Below, one piece after another: positions 28,723 to 37,537 of a DNA stretch of 41,227 bases (position 1 is its first letter; each line of letters opens with the position of its first letter). Location: positions 1-41,227 of the forward strand of contig NZ_JAQOTJ010000025.1 of NCBI RefSeq assembly GCF_028401955.1, given 5' to 3'. The position numbers were made by a program, and so were the translations under genes. The notes beneath the pieces were generated by a model that had not been told where the DNA came from, made no database searches, and was given only the letters and a program-made list of their open reading frames with translations. The stretch is from Bacillus sp. BP-3 (GTDB lineage Bacteria > Bacillota > Bacilli > Bacillales > Bacillaceae_G).

Positions 28723-29073
28723 CTATAAATTCTGTTTAATTTCGTGTTCTACGATTCTTTTCCAGTCCATTACATTACGTGCTTTAGCTTCTTCAAACCA
28801 CAAACCGCATGCATTAGGATTAACATCATGAGAGAAATCATATTGCGGGTTGTAATACAATCTCCTTGCATATGGAGTATTCCATTCAACATGACCTTCT
28901 CCTGGTTGACTAAATCGAATAGAAGAACGCTCTAATTCTCCTGTATCTTTTGGTATAAAGTAATTACTGTCTTTTAGTACTTGCTGATCTAGTGCAAACT
29001 GTGCTTTCTGAGTAGCTTCTACTACCTTGCTTTCTATTACACTTGTATCAACTTGAACATTTAATCTTATCAA
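28723..29073 (-). CDS. Minor capsid protein 2 family (gp10-like head-tail protein)
   Basis: 116 residues: LNVQVDTSVIESKVVEATQK, F-I-P-K-D-T-G-E-L-E-R-S-S, then G-H-V-E-W-N-T-P-Y-A-R-R-L-Y-Y and C-G-L-W-F-E-E-A-K. The P-x-D-T-G-x-L...S and W-x-T-P-Y-A-R signature is that of the minor capsid 2 / gp10-like connector family. It helps join neck and tail. Overlaps the upstream gene by 4 bp. Confidence 0.82.
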   Translation of the reverse strand: MIRLNVQVDTSVIESKVVEATQKAQFALDQQVLKDSNYFIPKDTGELERSSIRFSQPGEGHVEWNTPYARRLYYNPQYDFSHDVNPNACGLWFEEAKARNVMDWKRIVEHEIKQNL

Positions 29074-29405
29074 GATAGCAACACCTCAATATGATGAAGC
29101 TTACTACGGTCATAAAACTCGTTGATTTCATTAATGACCATTTCTTTTCCATTGAAAACAACTTTTGACTTCTCTTTAAATGTAATTGGAGTGGAGTGTA
29201 CTGCATCATGAAATAACAGTGTTTTCATTACAATACTTTCTCCATTCCCATTAGGAGTAACTATACGTTTCGGTTCAACGCGTACTCTCTCAATAGTTAT
29301 AGTAGCAGCATAATTATCACTGCCACCCCATGTATCATCTTCACCCTTATACTCTAAATACTCAACTGTATGAATTAATAATGAACGTCTGATTGGTTTA
29401 GCCAT
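29070..29405 (-). CDS. Minor capsid protein 1 family (head completion/stopper)
   Basis: 111 residues starting MAKPIRRSLLIHTVEYLEYK, then R-V-R-V-E-P-K-R-I-V-T, L-L-F-H-D-A-V-H-S-T-P and a strand-rich end (KVVFNGKEMVINEINEF). Fits the minor capsid 1 family, which acts as head-completion stopper between connector and tail. ATG at 29405 lies 8 bp inside the preceding gene; the open frame could extend five residues further. Ribosome site is weak (GTGGTG), suggesting coupling. Confidence 0.78.
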   Translation of the reverse strand: MAKPIRRSLLIHTVEYLEYKGEDDTWGGSDNYAATITIERVRVEPKRIVTPNGNGESIVMKTLLFHDAVHSTPITFKEKSKVVFNGKEMVINEINEFYDRSKLHHIEVLLS

Positions 29406-29799
29406 GTACACACACACCACTATAAAGTAATCCTGTTGTTTTTAAGTAATCAATCACAGTAATCGCATAACGATCATAGTAACTAGGAGCATCAGTTACT
29501 CCTGCACTCATTCCATTTTCAGAATAAGAACCAACCGAAAAACCTCCAGCGCCTTCCCTTACAGTTGAAGAAGTTTCACAATTAATCGCTAAGAACTCAA
29601 CTTGTGCTGCTGTCGCTTTCTTAACTTGTTGCATAATAAAAGGCGCCAACTTATCAAAGTCAACGCCTTGCAATTTGTAATTAATGATATGGTCAATTGA
29701 TTCACTAGCACGCACAATAAGTCGTTCTAATAACGATGCATCTGATACTGGAGTTCCTTTGTATACGTTATTATAGTAATCAGTATCAATGTATGCCAT
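29398..29799 (-). CDS. Head-tail connector (adaptor) protein, 133 aa
   Basis: 133 residues, helical with a short beta hairpin: starts MAYIDTDYYNNVYKGTPVSD, then L-L-E-R-L-I-V-R-A-S-E-S-I-D-H-I-I, K-K-A-T-A-A-Q-V-E-F-L and S-V-G-S-Y-S-E-N-G. Typical gp6/gp15-like adaptor that docks under the portal. Start overlaps the preceding stop by one base (TAATG). Confidence 0.82.
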   Translation of the reverse strand: MAYIDTDYYNNVYKGTPVSDASLLERLIVRASESIDHIINYKLQGVDFDKLAPFIMQQVKKATAAQVEFLAINCETSSTVREGAGGFSVGSYSENGMSAGVTDAPSYYDRYAITVIDYLKTTGLLYSGVCVHG

Positions 29800-29966
29800 T
29801 ATGCATCACTCTTCTTTTTAACACGCTTTTCTTCAATTACTTCATATCCTTGTTCTTTAAACCATTCGATAAGCCTTTTATCTTCTGTTTCTGCTTGTCC
29901 ATCAATAAAAACAAGGGAAGCAGAAAAACCATTATAGTCTCGAACAGGACTTTTGATAATAGCCAT
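29799..29966 (-). CDS. Small phage protein between capsid and connector, 55 aa
   Basis: Encodes MAIIKSPVRDYNGFSASLVF, then I-D-G-Q-A-E-T-E-D-K-R-L-I-E-W-F-K-E-Q-G-Y-E-V and a KKK tail. The strand-strand-helix layout resembles small proteins often found just after the major capsid gene. Start ATG 12 bp after the capsid stop with AAGGAGCG upstream; stop overlaps the connector start (TAATG). Role unknown. Confidence 0.75.
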   Translation of the reverse strand: MAIIKSPVRDYNGFSASLVFIDGQAETEDKRLIEWFKEQGYEVIEEKRVKKKSDA

Positions 29967-29978
29967 CTGCATCGCTCC

Positions 29979-30959
29979 TTATTGTACTTTTATATTACGT
30001 AGAACCCCAGCAGCTCTCGTTGCTTTAAGTGCAACAGCAGCAACCATTTCCACTTCGCCTTTTTTAACTGCTCCCGGTTGACTCATGTCTGGCATGAATG
30101 TGCGGATGATGTTATTTCCTGTTGGAGACACACCATGGAAACCGTCCAATCCTAAACTTACAGCATAAAGGTCTGTTAAACCTGTTTGAGCTGTACCAAC
30201 TGTACGACCTTGGATAGGAACAACAGGAGCTGTAGTTGAGCCATCATAGAAGTATCCAAGGTCAATTAAAGGAATACCGTCATATCCTGTTACAGTACGT
30301 CCAAATGCATCTTCTGATTTAGTCGCATAACCAGCACGACGAGCAAGTGATTTAATCTTTGTAATAAGTTTGCTATTACCCATAAGCATTGTAGGGCGGC
30401 TTGTTAATTCAGCTAAGAAATTATCAAGTTGATCAAGGAACGCGAATTTGTTACTTTCAAGTCCAGCTTCGGTTGAAATGTCAATAACTGCAGTGTTATT
30501 AATCTCTGTACTTGATCCAGTAAGTGCTTTGTTTAAACCATCAAATGCTTTCGCGTCTTTTGCAGAGTCACCATTAATAACCGTATTATGAAATAAGTTT
30601 GCTGCACCTGCGATTTTTTGTTTTAACTGGAATTCCATTTCATTAATTTGACCTGATGTATCTTGAATAACACGGTCAACTTGGAATGCTCCACCGAAAA
30701 TCTTAAGATCAACAGTTAATTTTTGACGATCTGCTTCGTTTGCTGTGTATTCGTTGTTCAGTGCACGGAATCCAGCAGTAGAAGGTGTTTTTAAGCGAGT
30801 ATAACCATATGTTAATGTTGAACCACCTGTACCTGGAGATACGGCATTATCAAATGTTAATGCATCTAATAATAAAGAATTGCGACGAAACTCATCGATA
30901 ACCATTTGATCTACTTTGTCGGCCATACCGACTTTTGCTTGTTGTAATGTAATTGGCAT
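29979..30959 (-). CDS. Major capsid protein (HK97 fold)
   Basis: 326 residues: starts MPITLQQAKVGMADKVDQMV, then L-D-A-L-T-F-D-N, T-Y-G-Y-T-R-L-K-T-P-S-T-A-G-F-R-A-L-N, a long spine-helix region, T-M-L-M-G-N-S-K-L-I-T-K-I-K-S, and the end A-A-V-A-L-K-A-T-R-A-A-G-V-L-R. This resembles HK97-fold coat proteins of Gram-positive siphophages that use a separate scaffold rather than a prohead protease. AGGAGG precedes the start. Flanked by scaffold and connector genes. Confidence 0.88.
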   Translation of the reverse strand: MPITLQQAKVGMADKVDQMVIDEFRRNSLLLDALTFDNAVSPGTGGSTLTYGYTRLKTPSTAGFRALNNEYTANEADRQKLTVDLKIFGGAFQVDRVIQDTSGQINEMEFQLKQKIAGAANLFHNTVINGDSAKDAKAFDGLNKALTGSSTEINNTAVIDISTEAGLESNKFAFLDQLDNFLAELTSRPTMLMGNSKLITKIKSLARRAGYATKSEDAFGRTVTGYDGIPLIDLGYFYDGSTTAPVVPIQGRTVGTAQTGLTDLYAVSLGLDGFHGVSPTGNNIIRTFMPDMSQPGAVKKGEVEMVAAVALKATRAAGVLRNIKVQ

Positions 30960-30979
30960 AATATAAATCCTCCTAAAAT

Positions 30980-31525
30980 TTAGTTGCTAAATCGTTCTGC
31001 TAACGCTTCAGCTAATGTTGTAGGCTCTCCATCTGTTTTTTGATGCTGCCCATGTGAAAATTGTGGCTTTTGCTGTTCTTGTTGTTTAAATAAATAAGAA
31101 TCACTTTCTTGAATTGCTTTTAACTGTTCATCTAAACCTGTTAGCTTATCACCATCAAGTTTGATAGATTCTCTATTTAATAGAGCTTCAACAGCTTTTG
31201 GGTTTTTAGCATTTGCACTAATAAGAGCCTCTTTCAAAGCAAAATCAAACGATTGCTTGTCCAATTTGCTTTGATATTCATCCGCTGTCTTTTTATTTAA
31301 ATTTGTTAACTCTTCAATCTTCTGTGTTAACGCTTCGTTTCCGACTGCTTTCGTTTTTAAATCTTCTAACTGTGTATCTCGTTCTTGCAGCTGCGTTTTT
31401 AATTCCTTTAACTCACTATTCTTTTCATCGAAACGTGATTTAGGAATCATATTACCAAAACCTTCAACAACTTTATCTGCTTGCTCTTCCGTTAAACCTA
31501 ATGCAATCAATTGTTCTTTATTCAC
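30980..31525 (-). CDS. Capsid scaffolding protein (GP20 family)
   Basis: 181 residues, almost entirely helical and charged. Starts (GTG) NKEQLIALGLTEEQADKVVE, the typical GP20-scaffold head, followed by coiled coil (LKELKTQLQERDTQLEDLKT) and a polar C-terminus. It shapes the procapsid and then leaves. AGGAGG about 9 bases before GTG. Directly precedes the major capsid gene. Confidence 0.88.
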   Translation of the reverse strand: MNKEQLIALGLTEEQADKVVEGFGNMIPKSRFDEKNSELKELKTQLQERDTQLEDLKTKAVGNEALTQKIEELTNLNKKTADEYQSKLDKQSFDFALKEALISANAKNPKAVEALLNRESIKLDGDKLTGLDEQLKAIQESDSYLFKQQEQQKPQFSHGQHQKTDGEPTTLAEALAERFSN

Positions 31526-31618
31526 TATTAATTCCTCCTAATTCGTTTTTAACGTGTAACGACACGATAGGGTTTCCTATTGTTCTTTAACGTCTACAAC
31601 AAGTAAAAAGACGAGCAT
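31526..31618. other. Gap with small hairpins between minor capsid and scaffold genes
   Basis: No gene. Two small stems on the minus strand, ataggaaaccctat and cgtgtcgttacacg, precede the scaffold ribosome site; they may be mRNA-processing or translation-level elements. Confidence 0.35.
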
Positions 31619-32740
31619 TTAAGTTATTTGCTCTCTATTATATTGACGTTTCCGCCCTGTACTATTTATAAACTCTCTCATGGCGCTTTGGTGTTGTGAT
31701 ACCTTGTTTTTAGCTTCTTTCACGCCTTCTTCATCACCCATAGCCTCCATAACATTTACTTCTTTCTTTGCCTTTCTAATCTGTCTTTCTAGGTGCCGTT
31801 GCTGCTGGCTTTCCTTATATACTCTGTCATTCTCTGCTGTATCGTATGGTTGATATCGTTTTGTGGATTTACCTTGTATATACGGATAGATAACATGACG
31901 ACAATTCACGCCTAATAACCCTGCCGCTTCACCATAAGAAGTACTGGAGAACGGAGGGTATCGCTTGCTCTTTCCACTTTTAGAAAAAATACGACCTTGA
32001 AACGGAGAACAACGAGGTCTAGCCCCAAGGTGTGAGCTAACTTCTATGAGATCCACATCATACTCATCCATGCGAGTCATTTGCATTTCATTCGCTACAT
32101 TTTGGCTAACAGAACGAGTTATCATGTTGATGTAACCTTCTGTACTCCATCGCCTACCGGATTTATCTATCAAAGCAGGAATTCCGCGTTGTGACCATTC
32201 TGAAACCGTCTGCCGTAATGCCTGTTGTGGCGTTGTAATACCGCCTAATAGTTTACCTACTGTCTTGTTTAAAATATCTAAATAAACTTGCTGAGACTTA
32301 TTTAACATGGTTGTATTTATAAGGTTAAAAGTATCAATTGCTTGTTGCTCATATTCATTAAGGATTCCTATTAATGCCGTGCTTGTATGCATTGCAGGGA
32401 CATCTAACAATAGCCCTGCTTGTACTGCTTCTTGATACAAAGTTTCATGTTGCTCTACTGCGGTAAATCCAGCCGATTCAAGCATATTCCTTACTTCCTT
32501 TGCCGTTTTACTACTATGACGAGCGATAGTTTTCATTTGCTGTTGATTTAACACACCTAGTTTATTCAATTGAACCATACGCCAATGTTGGTACTGTTCA
32601 TTATTTTCAGCGGTTAACAGCAATTCTCTGTTTTGTTTGAGTACTCTTGCCATATTAAGCAATAGTTCTTCCTCAATTGCATTGTAAATATCTACAATAA
32701 ATATAGATAATTGTTGTAGCTTCTCTGGAGGAAGGGCCAT
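31619..32740 (-). CDS. Phage minor capsid protein 2 / MuF-like head morphogenesis protein
   Basis: 373 residues. N-terminal half is helical (EKLQQLSIFIVDIYNAIEEE). C-terminal half has the family signature: M-I-T-R-S-V-S-Q-N-V-A-N-E-M-Q, then SSHLGARPRCSPFQGRIFS and GLLGVNCRHVIYPYIQG, related to SPP1 gp7/MuF domains that sit on the portal and travel with the DNA. A lysine-rich coil closes the protein. No extra toxin domain is fused. Start overlaps the portal stop. Confidence 0.85.
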   Translation of the reverse strand: MALPPEKLQQLSIFIVDIYNAIEEELLLNMARVLKQNRELLLTAENNEQYQHWRMVQLNKLGVLNQQQMKTIARHSSKTAKEVRNMLESAGFTAVEQHETLYQEAVQAGLLLDVPAMHTSTALIGILNEYEQQAIDTFNLINTTMLNKSQQVYLDILNKTVGKLLGGITTPQQALRQTVSEWSQRGIPALIDKSGRRWSTEGYINMITRSVSQNVANEMQMTRMDEYDVDLIEVSSHLGARPRCSPFQGRIFSKSGKSKRYPPFSSTSYGEAAGLLGVNCRHVIYPYIQGKSTKRYQPYDTAENDRVYKESQQQRHLERQIRKAKKEVNVMEAMGDEEGVKEAKNKVSQHQSAMREFINSTGRKRQYNREQIT

Positions 32741-34227
32741 TATCCTTCATCCCCATTATTGTCATTTCCAAATAAATCAACCATTTCTGGCATCATCACT
32801 TTATTCTCTTCTTTGATTTCCTCAAAGATTCTCTCCGCTTCTTCTTCTGTTACTTTTAAAACCTTCATGATGGCCATTTTTGCAGAAGTTAGACCATTCA
32901 TTTTAAGTTTTATCCAGTAATCAGCATTAGTATTTCTATCCTCTGCTATCGAATCATCAAAACTAATAGCTACATCGTACTCATTTGGTGCAGTATAGAA
33001 GTTATATAGAGAAGATACATCCATTATTACTTTGATTAAGTCTTTTAGAGCTTCTTCGATAATCGTTATATGGCCGCTACGTGTACGGTATGTTTTACTA
33101 TTCTCACTAACTACTTCTGTTGCTGTTTTTAATCCTTGTGAATCAAAAGTAAATGTACCTGCACTGAATCCTACCTGCATTGCTAAAACATTTAATAGCG
33201 CATTAATACCGGAAATATGCTCTTCTACTCGTAGTTCAACCGATATATCTTGAATTTGTTTCATAGATTCATCAAAGTTCATAGCTTCATATACTTCGTC
33301 AGTTGCATCAAAATAGCGATGCATTTGCCCGCTTTGTGGGTCAATTACCGTTTTAACCGCATAAGAAGGTACAATAATACGTTTTTTACCAAGTCTGAAC
33401 TCACGCTCAAATGAATCAAATGCAATATCAAGTGCTTTGATTGTGTCTAATGCAGCAGAATAAATACTTACACCTAATTTACTAGTTAAATCAACGTTGT
33501 TAGCTAAATTAGGTTTTATATAAACAAAAAGGGATCGCTTTAAGCCATCCATTCTTACTTCTTCTTCTAGATTTTGATACAGAGTAGCAAGCGGAACCTT
33601 AACACCTAAATCATCGCTTTCTGACTCATATAACTCATTTCTAACTACATATGTCTTACCTTCCCAGATATGCCATTCAAGCAATGTATACTTCTTATTG
33701 TTCTTCCTGCTTTCGTTAACGAATATCCCTTCTGTTATTTCCTTTCCATTATCAGCAAGCGGGATAAAGCATTCAGCATTCACAAAACCAATACGGGCGC
33801 CTTTATCATCTGCATAACACTTGATAGCTATACCACCAAGCGCAAACATGTATTCTAAGTAGTTTTGAAACTGCATATAGAATGCGTTATTTTTGAAAAC
33901 TTCCTGTATATATTCATTCATTTTTTCATCAGATACACTAATTTCACATTTCTCATTAAACACAAGATTAGCCATCTCTGATGAAATAACTTTCGGCATT
34001 CCCATTGTGTTCATACGACGTTTACGAGACACACCGTCTACTGTTTTATATGTGATATCATGCCACTTTGAGTAATAACCCATGTAAAGTTTGCGCCATT
34101 TCTCAACACTTTCATACATAGGCTCAGTAATCATTACTTCCTTCTTATCTGTAATCCTATTAATCCCGCTAATCAATCCCATTTTGTACATCACCTGCCT
34201 TATCTTAGCGATTAGGTTTTTTAACAT
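32740..34227 (-). CDS. Portal protein (SPP1 gp6 / A118 type)
   Basis: 495 residues. Starts LKNLIAKIRQVMYKMGLISG, then W-R-K-L-Y-M-G-Y-Y-S-K-W-H-D-I, L-V-F-N-E-K-C-E-I, Y-A-L-G-G-I-A-I-K-type core (here FALGGIAIKCYADDKGARIG), a crown region and an acidic end. Dodecameric DNA-entry ring at the capsid vertex; works with terminase to package DNA and later with the adaptor. Lies between TerL and the MuF-like gene, the conserved order. GGCGGTG precedes the start. Confidence 0.9.
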   Translation of the reverse strand: MLKNLIAKIRQVMYKMGLISGINRITDKKEVMITEPMYESVEKWRKLYMGYYSKWHDITYKTVDGVSRKRRMNTMGMPKVISSEMANLVFNEKCEISVSDEKMNEYIQEVFKNNAFYMQFQNYLEYMFALGGIAIKCYADDKGARIGFVNAECFIPLADNGKEITEGIFVNESRKNNKKYTLLEWHIWEGKTYVVRNELYESESDDLGVKVPLATLYQNLEEEVRMDGLKRSLFVYIKPNLANNVDLTSKLGVSIYSAALDTIKALDIAFDSFEREFRLGKKRIIVPSYAVKTVIDPQSGQMHRYFDATDEVYEAMNFDESMKQIQDISVELRVEEHISGINALLNVLAMQVGFSAGTFTFDSQGLKTATEVVSENSKTYRTRSGHITIIEEALKDLIKVIMDVSSLYNFYTAPNEYDVAISFDDSIAEDRNTNADYWIKLKMNGLTSAKMAIMKVLKVTEEEAERIFEEIKEENKVMMPEMVDLFGNDNNGDEG

Positions 34228-34239
34228 TTAAAACACCGC

Positions 34240-35538
34240 CTAATATTTTAATCCTAGCTTTTGTAAATTATCGTTAACATAATATTGAAATGCATCACAC
34301 GTATGATCATCTTCTTTGACAACCTTAGGATCATCATTCTGTATAGTATCTGCATCCCATTGGTATTTCCGATGTTCTTCAATAAATATTTGATTAGCAG
34401 GTGTATTTAACACAAAAAAACGCCCTTGAGCCATTAGGTCCTGGACGTTATCAATCATATCTATTTTCTTCTTCTTTGCTATTGGATGTAACCTTATTCC
34501 GTAATCTTTAAAGAACTGATTACGAAGTGCACCTTCTGCTGAGTCAATGGTCTGTTTATCAAAGTACTTGTTATATATGTCAACGTTTTTATCCATCCAC
34601 TCTTTTAAGTCTTTTGAAAGTTCACTTGGAGCTTTCTTTACTACTTTGTTAGCAGGACTATAATAGTACGTATCTAGCAATATAACGTTTCTTTTCTTAG
34701 TAAAGGCAATTGCCAAGTGAGTAGTTGCAGATACTTGATGCCCTGTATCTGATGCTGTATCGATAAGAATAATGTCATCATCTTGCGGCAGTTCATCGAT
34801 TAATTTAACATGATTCATATTGTATACCATGTCTCCTAATCCAATTACTTCACCGCCATACATCCAACGCCAATAATCTAAGTCATGTTCTTTGTACTTC
34901 TCAATCTTTCTAATCATTTGCTGAGATAAGAAGCCTTTTTTGTCGTCCATGTATGTTGAATGGTGAATGAAGTAATCATCATCTTCTGCTTTACTATCTA
35001 ACCACTCATTAATCCAGCTGTAAGGATTTCTAGGAGGGTTATATGAGAAGTACACTTTTACTTCCTTGCCTTCGATTTGCTGACGGATGAATGTATCCTC
35101 GACAATATCGATATCCTCAACACCAGCAAACTCTGCTGCTTCCTCATACCATAGTGACATAACGTACCCTTTTGCAATCTTAGCTGATTTAAGCTTAAGA
35201 GGATCGTCACAACCGTAAAAGTAAAATGCTGTATTTGTTCGCTTATGCCTAATAATTAATGGAGACTTACCAAAATAAAACTCACTTTCTACACCTAGCA
35301 TATATATGGCCCATTTAATCTGTTCATATATAGAAGTAGAAAGATACTTGCCGACTTTCCTCAAGCAAACTACATTGCCCTGGTCATCCTCTAAAAAGTC
35401 AGTTACAAGCTTCATAGAAATAACAGAGGACTTCATAGAAGAACGTCCGCCTTTTGCAACGATATGAGACTGTTCAGCAAGCCATAACGAATAGAAATTG
35501 ACATTCATCAAGTCCATGATATTAACTGTCTTGGTCAT
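34240..35538 (-). CDS. terL: Terminase large subunit (PBSX/phage_term_2 type)
   Basis: 432 residues. ATPase domain: Q-motif region then Walker A-like KGGRSSMKSS (29-38), coupling strands, and Walker B YVMSLWYEEAAEF (125-137) with E132/E133. Nuclease domain: DIILIDTASDTG (256-267; D261), and a final D-D-H-T-C-D-A-F-Q-Y (the D-A-x-x-Y end). It pumps DNA into proheads and cuts concatemers. Start lies 17 bp inside terS, so the subunits are co-translated. Confidence 0.92.
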   Translation of the reverse strand: MTKTVNIMDLMNVNFYSLWLAEQSHIVAKGGRSSMKSSVISMKLVTDFLEDDQGNVVCLRKVGKYLSTSIYEQIKWAIYMLGVESEFYFGKSPLIIRHKRTNTAFYFYGCDDPLKLKSAKIAKGYVMSLWYEEAAEFAGVEDIDIVEDTFIRQQIEGKEVKVYFSYNPPRNPYSWINEWLDSKAEDDDYFIHHSTYMDDKKGFLSQQMIRKIEKYKEHDLDYWRWMYGGEVIGLGDMVYNMNHVKLIDELPQDDDIILIDTASDTGHQVSATTHLAIAFTKKRNVILLDTYYYSPANKVVKKAPSELSKDLKEWMDKNVDIYNKYFDKQTIDSAEGALRNQFFKDYGIRLHPIAKKKKIDMIDNVQDLMAQGRFFVLNTPANQIFIEEHRKYQWDADTIQNDDPKVVKEDDHTCDAFQYYVNDNLQKLGLKY

Positions 35539-36424
35539 TTTCCATCGCCTTTCTCATAGCTTCTTTATCGTTTACAATAATGACACGGCTGTTACCATTA
35601 GAATCATCTGTGAGTTCCTTGATTTCAGCTTTCATCTTCTCAACCTGTACTTTTTGTACTTCTTGCTGCATGCGATGACGTTCCTCCTCAATCTGACGCT
35701 TAAAGTTATCCGGTACCAGGTCAAAGTATTGAGCCAATTTGTCCAAAGCTTTCATCTTGTCAGCAAGCTTAACTGATATCCCGTCACGTCCCTGCTTTAC
35801 TTCGGTAATGATAGAACCATCAACCATATCAGCTTCATATAAGTCTACAAAATTAACTACTCTTGTTTCCTCATTACCATCTTCATCTTTAACCGTTATC
35901 TCTCTCTGACCGAAATTAAGGTAATTAGTAATATCAGCAAAAGCAATTTTAATGTACTCTTTTAGTACATCCATTGCTTCTACAAATACATTCTCAACAA
36001 GCTCACCTTTTAACTCCTTTATATAGGAAGCAACTCGTTCACGCCTTAATAAACGGCTAGCTTGTACATGAGCGCTTTCCTTAGTATATCCCGCTCTGAG
36101 TGCAGCTTGTGTTCCATTGAAGTATTTCACATAATACAAACAAAAAAGCCGTTCCTTTTCGGTCAGTTCCTCATCATCTAACATCTCTTTTAATTTAGCT
36201 TTCGTTTTGGGATTTTTAACATTGGTAACGCTCCTTTTTGCAATAGTAACGTTACCATTAATTTGCTCATCCCATTTATCTTGTGATTTCCACTTTCTGA
36301 TTTGCGAAGGCATAAGGTTTAACTCAGCTGCAATATCAATTAACGGCTTCTCACCTTTACTCACTTTGTATATTTCAAATGCCTTGTCACGATCTGGGCT
36401 ACGTTGTCGTGCCACGACCACCAC
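35522..36424 (-). CDS. terS: Terminase small subunit (PBSX type, HTH)
   Basis: 300 residues, long for a small subunit but usual for the PBSX group. An N-terminal HTH (about 5-55: RDKAFEIYKVSKGEKPLIDI, I-R-K-W-K-S-Q-D-K-W) is followed by the terminase_2 domain (L-T-E-K-E-R-L-F-C-L-Y-Y-V, F-N-G-T-Q-A-A-L-R-A-G-Y, A-S-R-L-L-R-R-E-R-V) and a C-terminal coiled coil that oligomerises and meets TerL. It recognises the packaging site, often in or near its own gene. Confidence 0.88.
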   Translation of the reverse strand: MVVVARQRSPDRDKAFEIYKVSKGEKPLIDIAAELNLMPSQIRKWKSQDKWDEQINGNVTIAKRSVTNVKNPKTKAKLKEMLDDEELTEKERLFCLYYVKYFNGTQAALRAGYTKESAHVQASRLLRRERVASYIKELKGELVENVFVEAMDVLKEYIKIAFADITNYLNFGQREITVKDEDGNEETRVVNFVDLYEADMVDGSIITEVKQGRDGISVKLADKMKALDKLAQYFDLVPDNFKRQIEEERHRMQQEVQKVQVEKMKAEIKELTDDSNGNSRVIIVNDKEAMRKAMENDQDS

Positions 36425-36448
36425 CTCACGATAATCTCTTTATAAAAT

Positions 36449-36474
36449 AAAAAAAGCAGCTATTAAGCTACTTA
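36449..36474 (-). terminator. Terminator between the 72-aa gene and terminase
   Basis: Minus strand AGTAGCT-taat-AGCTGCT then TTTTTTTATTTT. Transcripts from the small genes upstream would stop before terS unless antiterminated, or terS has its own start signals at about 36425-36450. Confidence 0.6.
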
Positions 36475-36690
36475 GGATATTAACTCTTTAATTAAATCAA
36501 TTAGCTCTTCATGGTTCTTTTTCTTATACTGTTCAAATCCTATTGTTAATTCGCCTGTAAGCTTATTTCTGTTTTTATAAACAACATATGAAATAATTGT
36601 AGAAACATCATACGTATCATAATGTAATCCAGAATCACACGACATAACTTCTGTACTTTCAATCGTTATATTATTAATATGAACTTCCAT
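36472..36690 (-). CDS. Hypothetical protein, 72 aa
   Basis: Not recognised. Strand-rich N-terminus (MEVHINNITIESTEVMSCDS) and helical end (KKKNHEELIDLIKELIS). GGGGTGA lies before the ATG. A promoter-like TTGCGT...TATAAA lies upstream (36762 to 36738 region), and a terminator follows, so it may be monocistronic, unlike neighbouring phage genes. Confidence 0.6.
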   Translation of the reverse strand: MEVHINNITIESTEVMSCDSGLHYDTYDVSTIISYVVYKNRNKLTGELTIGFEQYKKKNHEELIDLIKELIS

Positions 36691-36949
36691 ATAATCACCC
36701 CAAAAGAATCTTATTTAAAAAAACCGTAACGAAATTTAATTTATACAGGGAAATGAATAATATACGCAAAATCACTTCCGATAAACTTATTTATGTAAAC
36801 AAGCGTTACGGGAAATACATTGGTATCAGTGGTTTTCTAAAAAACACTGAATATCGACTATACAAAATTTTATACATCGTTGATTTAACGCTATTTTCAG
36901 AAGTGAAACACCGTTATTTCCTGCATAAACTTCACATTGTTAACTATCT
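36691..36949. other. Gene-poor stretch with a minus-strand promoter candidate
   Basis: No supported gene. On the minus strand TTGCGT, 18 bp, TATAAA points to the 72-aa gene. A plus-strand frame (36753-36998) is open but runs against all neighbours and into the next gene; not accepted. Confidence 0.4.
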
Positions 36950-37114
36950 CTATTTTTGTTCAGTTTCTTTCTCTAAAGATTGCTTCGCCCACAAATAAGC
37001 TGTTTCGGCATTTGTGATTGCTACTGATTTTTCTCTTCCGTTAGGACAAACGACTCCAATCGTATACATGAACTTTTCGAATGCATCTTTTAATATTTCT
37101 TCTTTACTTTTCAT
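36950..37114 (-). CDS. Hypothetical protein, 54 aa
   Basis: Not recognised. Begins MKSKEEILKDAFEKFMYTIG and ends in a charged helix (AYLWAKQSLEKETEQK). The start at 37114 has a strong GAGGAGGAAG 7 bases upstream; the open frame to 37216 is ignored. Confidence 0.65.
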   Translation of the reverse strand: MKSKEEILKDAFEKFMYTIGVVCPNGREKSVAITNAETAYLWAKQSLEKETEQK

Positions 37115-37151
37115 CGTTACTTCCTCCTCATTTTTAAGTTTGTTTGTTTCG

Positions 37152-37244
37152 CTAAATATCCAACGACTCGTCCACTTCCTTAGCTTTGTAAATTGAATAT
37201 GCCCAGAACAATGCATATGCGATTAAGAGTGCTATCCAGATCAT
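37152..37244 (-). CDS. Single-pass membrane micropeptide, 30 aa
   Basis: MIWIALLIAYALFWAYSIYK then AKEVDESLDI: one transmembrane helix and an acidic tail. AAAGGAG lies 7 bases before the ATG. It sits 4 bp after the 66-aa gene and before the 54-aa gene, in a run of small late-leader genes. Function unknown. Confidence 0.55.
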   Translation of the reverse strand: MIWIALLIAYALFWAYSIYKAKEVDESLDI

Positions 37245-37248
37245 ATGA

Positions 37249-37449
37249 TTACTCCTTTACCGAACATACTTTGAAGTTTCCGTCTTCGAAATGGTAAATA
37301 CCACTAGAAGTCATCACGATTCCCTTTTTATCATGAGTCATACCTTTTCTATGCCCTTCTTCATAACCGCGATTATAACCTTTATCGAATCCTTCTCCTT
37401 CAGCTTCCAACAATAACTCTTCCAATTGCTTATTGGTTAATATCTTCAT
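37249..37449 (-). CDS. Hypothetical protein, 66 aa
   Basis: Not recognised by name. Contains a Gly/Asp/Tyr-spaced segment, E-G-E-G-F-D-K-G-Y-N-R-G-Y-E-E-G-H-R-K-G, reminiscent of the G-Y-x-x-G repeat in flagellar FliH-like and phage proteins; the last third is strand-like (GIYHFEDGNFKVCSV). AAGGGGTGAGG precedes the ATG. Confidence 0.65.
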   Translation of the reverse strand: MKILTNKQLEELLLEAEGEGFDKGYNRGYEEGHRKGMTHDKKGIVMTSSGIYHFEDGNFKVCSVKE

Positions 37450-37453
37450 ACCC

Positions 37454-37537
37454 TCACCCCTTATCTTCCCTTAACAATAAATAAGACGCTAAACCGATAA
37501 CGGCAGCGCCTATGATGATTGCTATTGGTTTAATCAT
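37454..37537 (-). CDS. Single-pass membrane micropeptide, 27 aa
   Basis: MIKPIAIIIGAAVIGLASYL then LLREDKG: a hydrophobic helix with a basic head and charged end. Start overlaps the preceding gene by 8 bp; ribosome site is weak, so expression would rely on coupling. Its 3' end overlaps the ribosome site of the 66-aa gene. Tentative. Confidence 0.45.
   Translation of the reverse strand: MIKPIAIIIGAAVIGLASYLLLREDKG

Noticed and set aside
36753-36998. Plus-strand frame of 81 aa
   Set aside because: Runs against every neighbour, enters a supported minus-strand gene, and its composition is nondescript.
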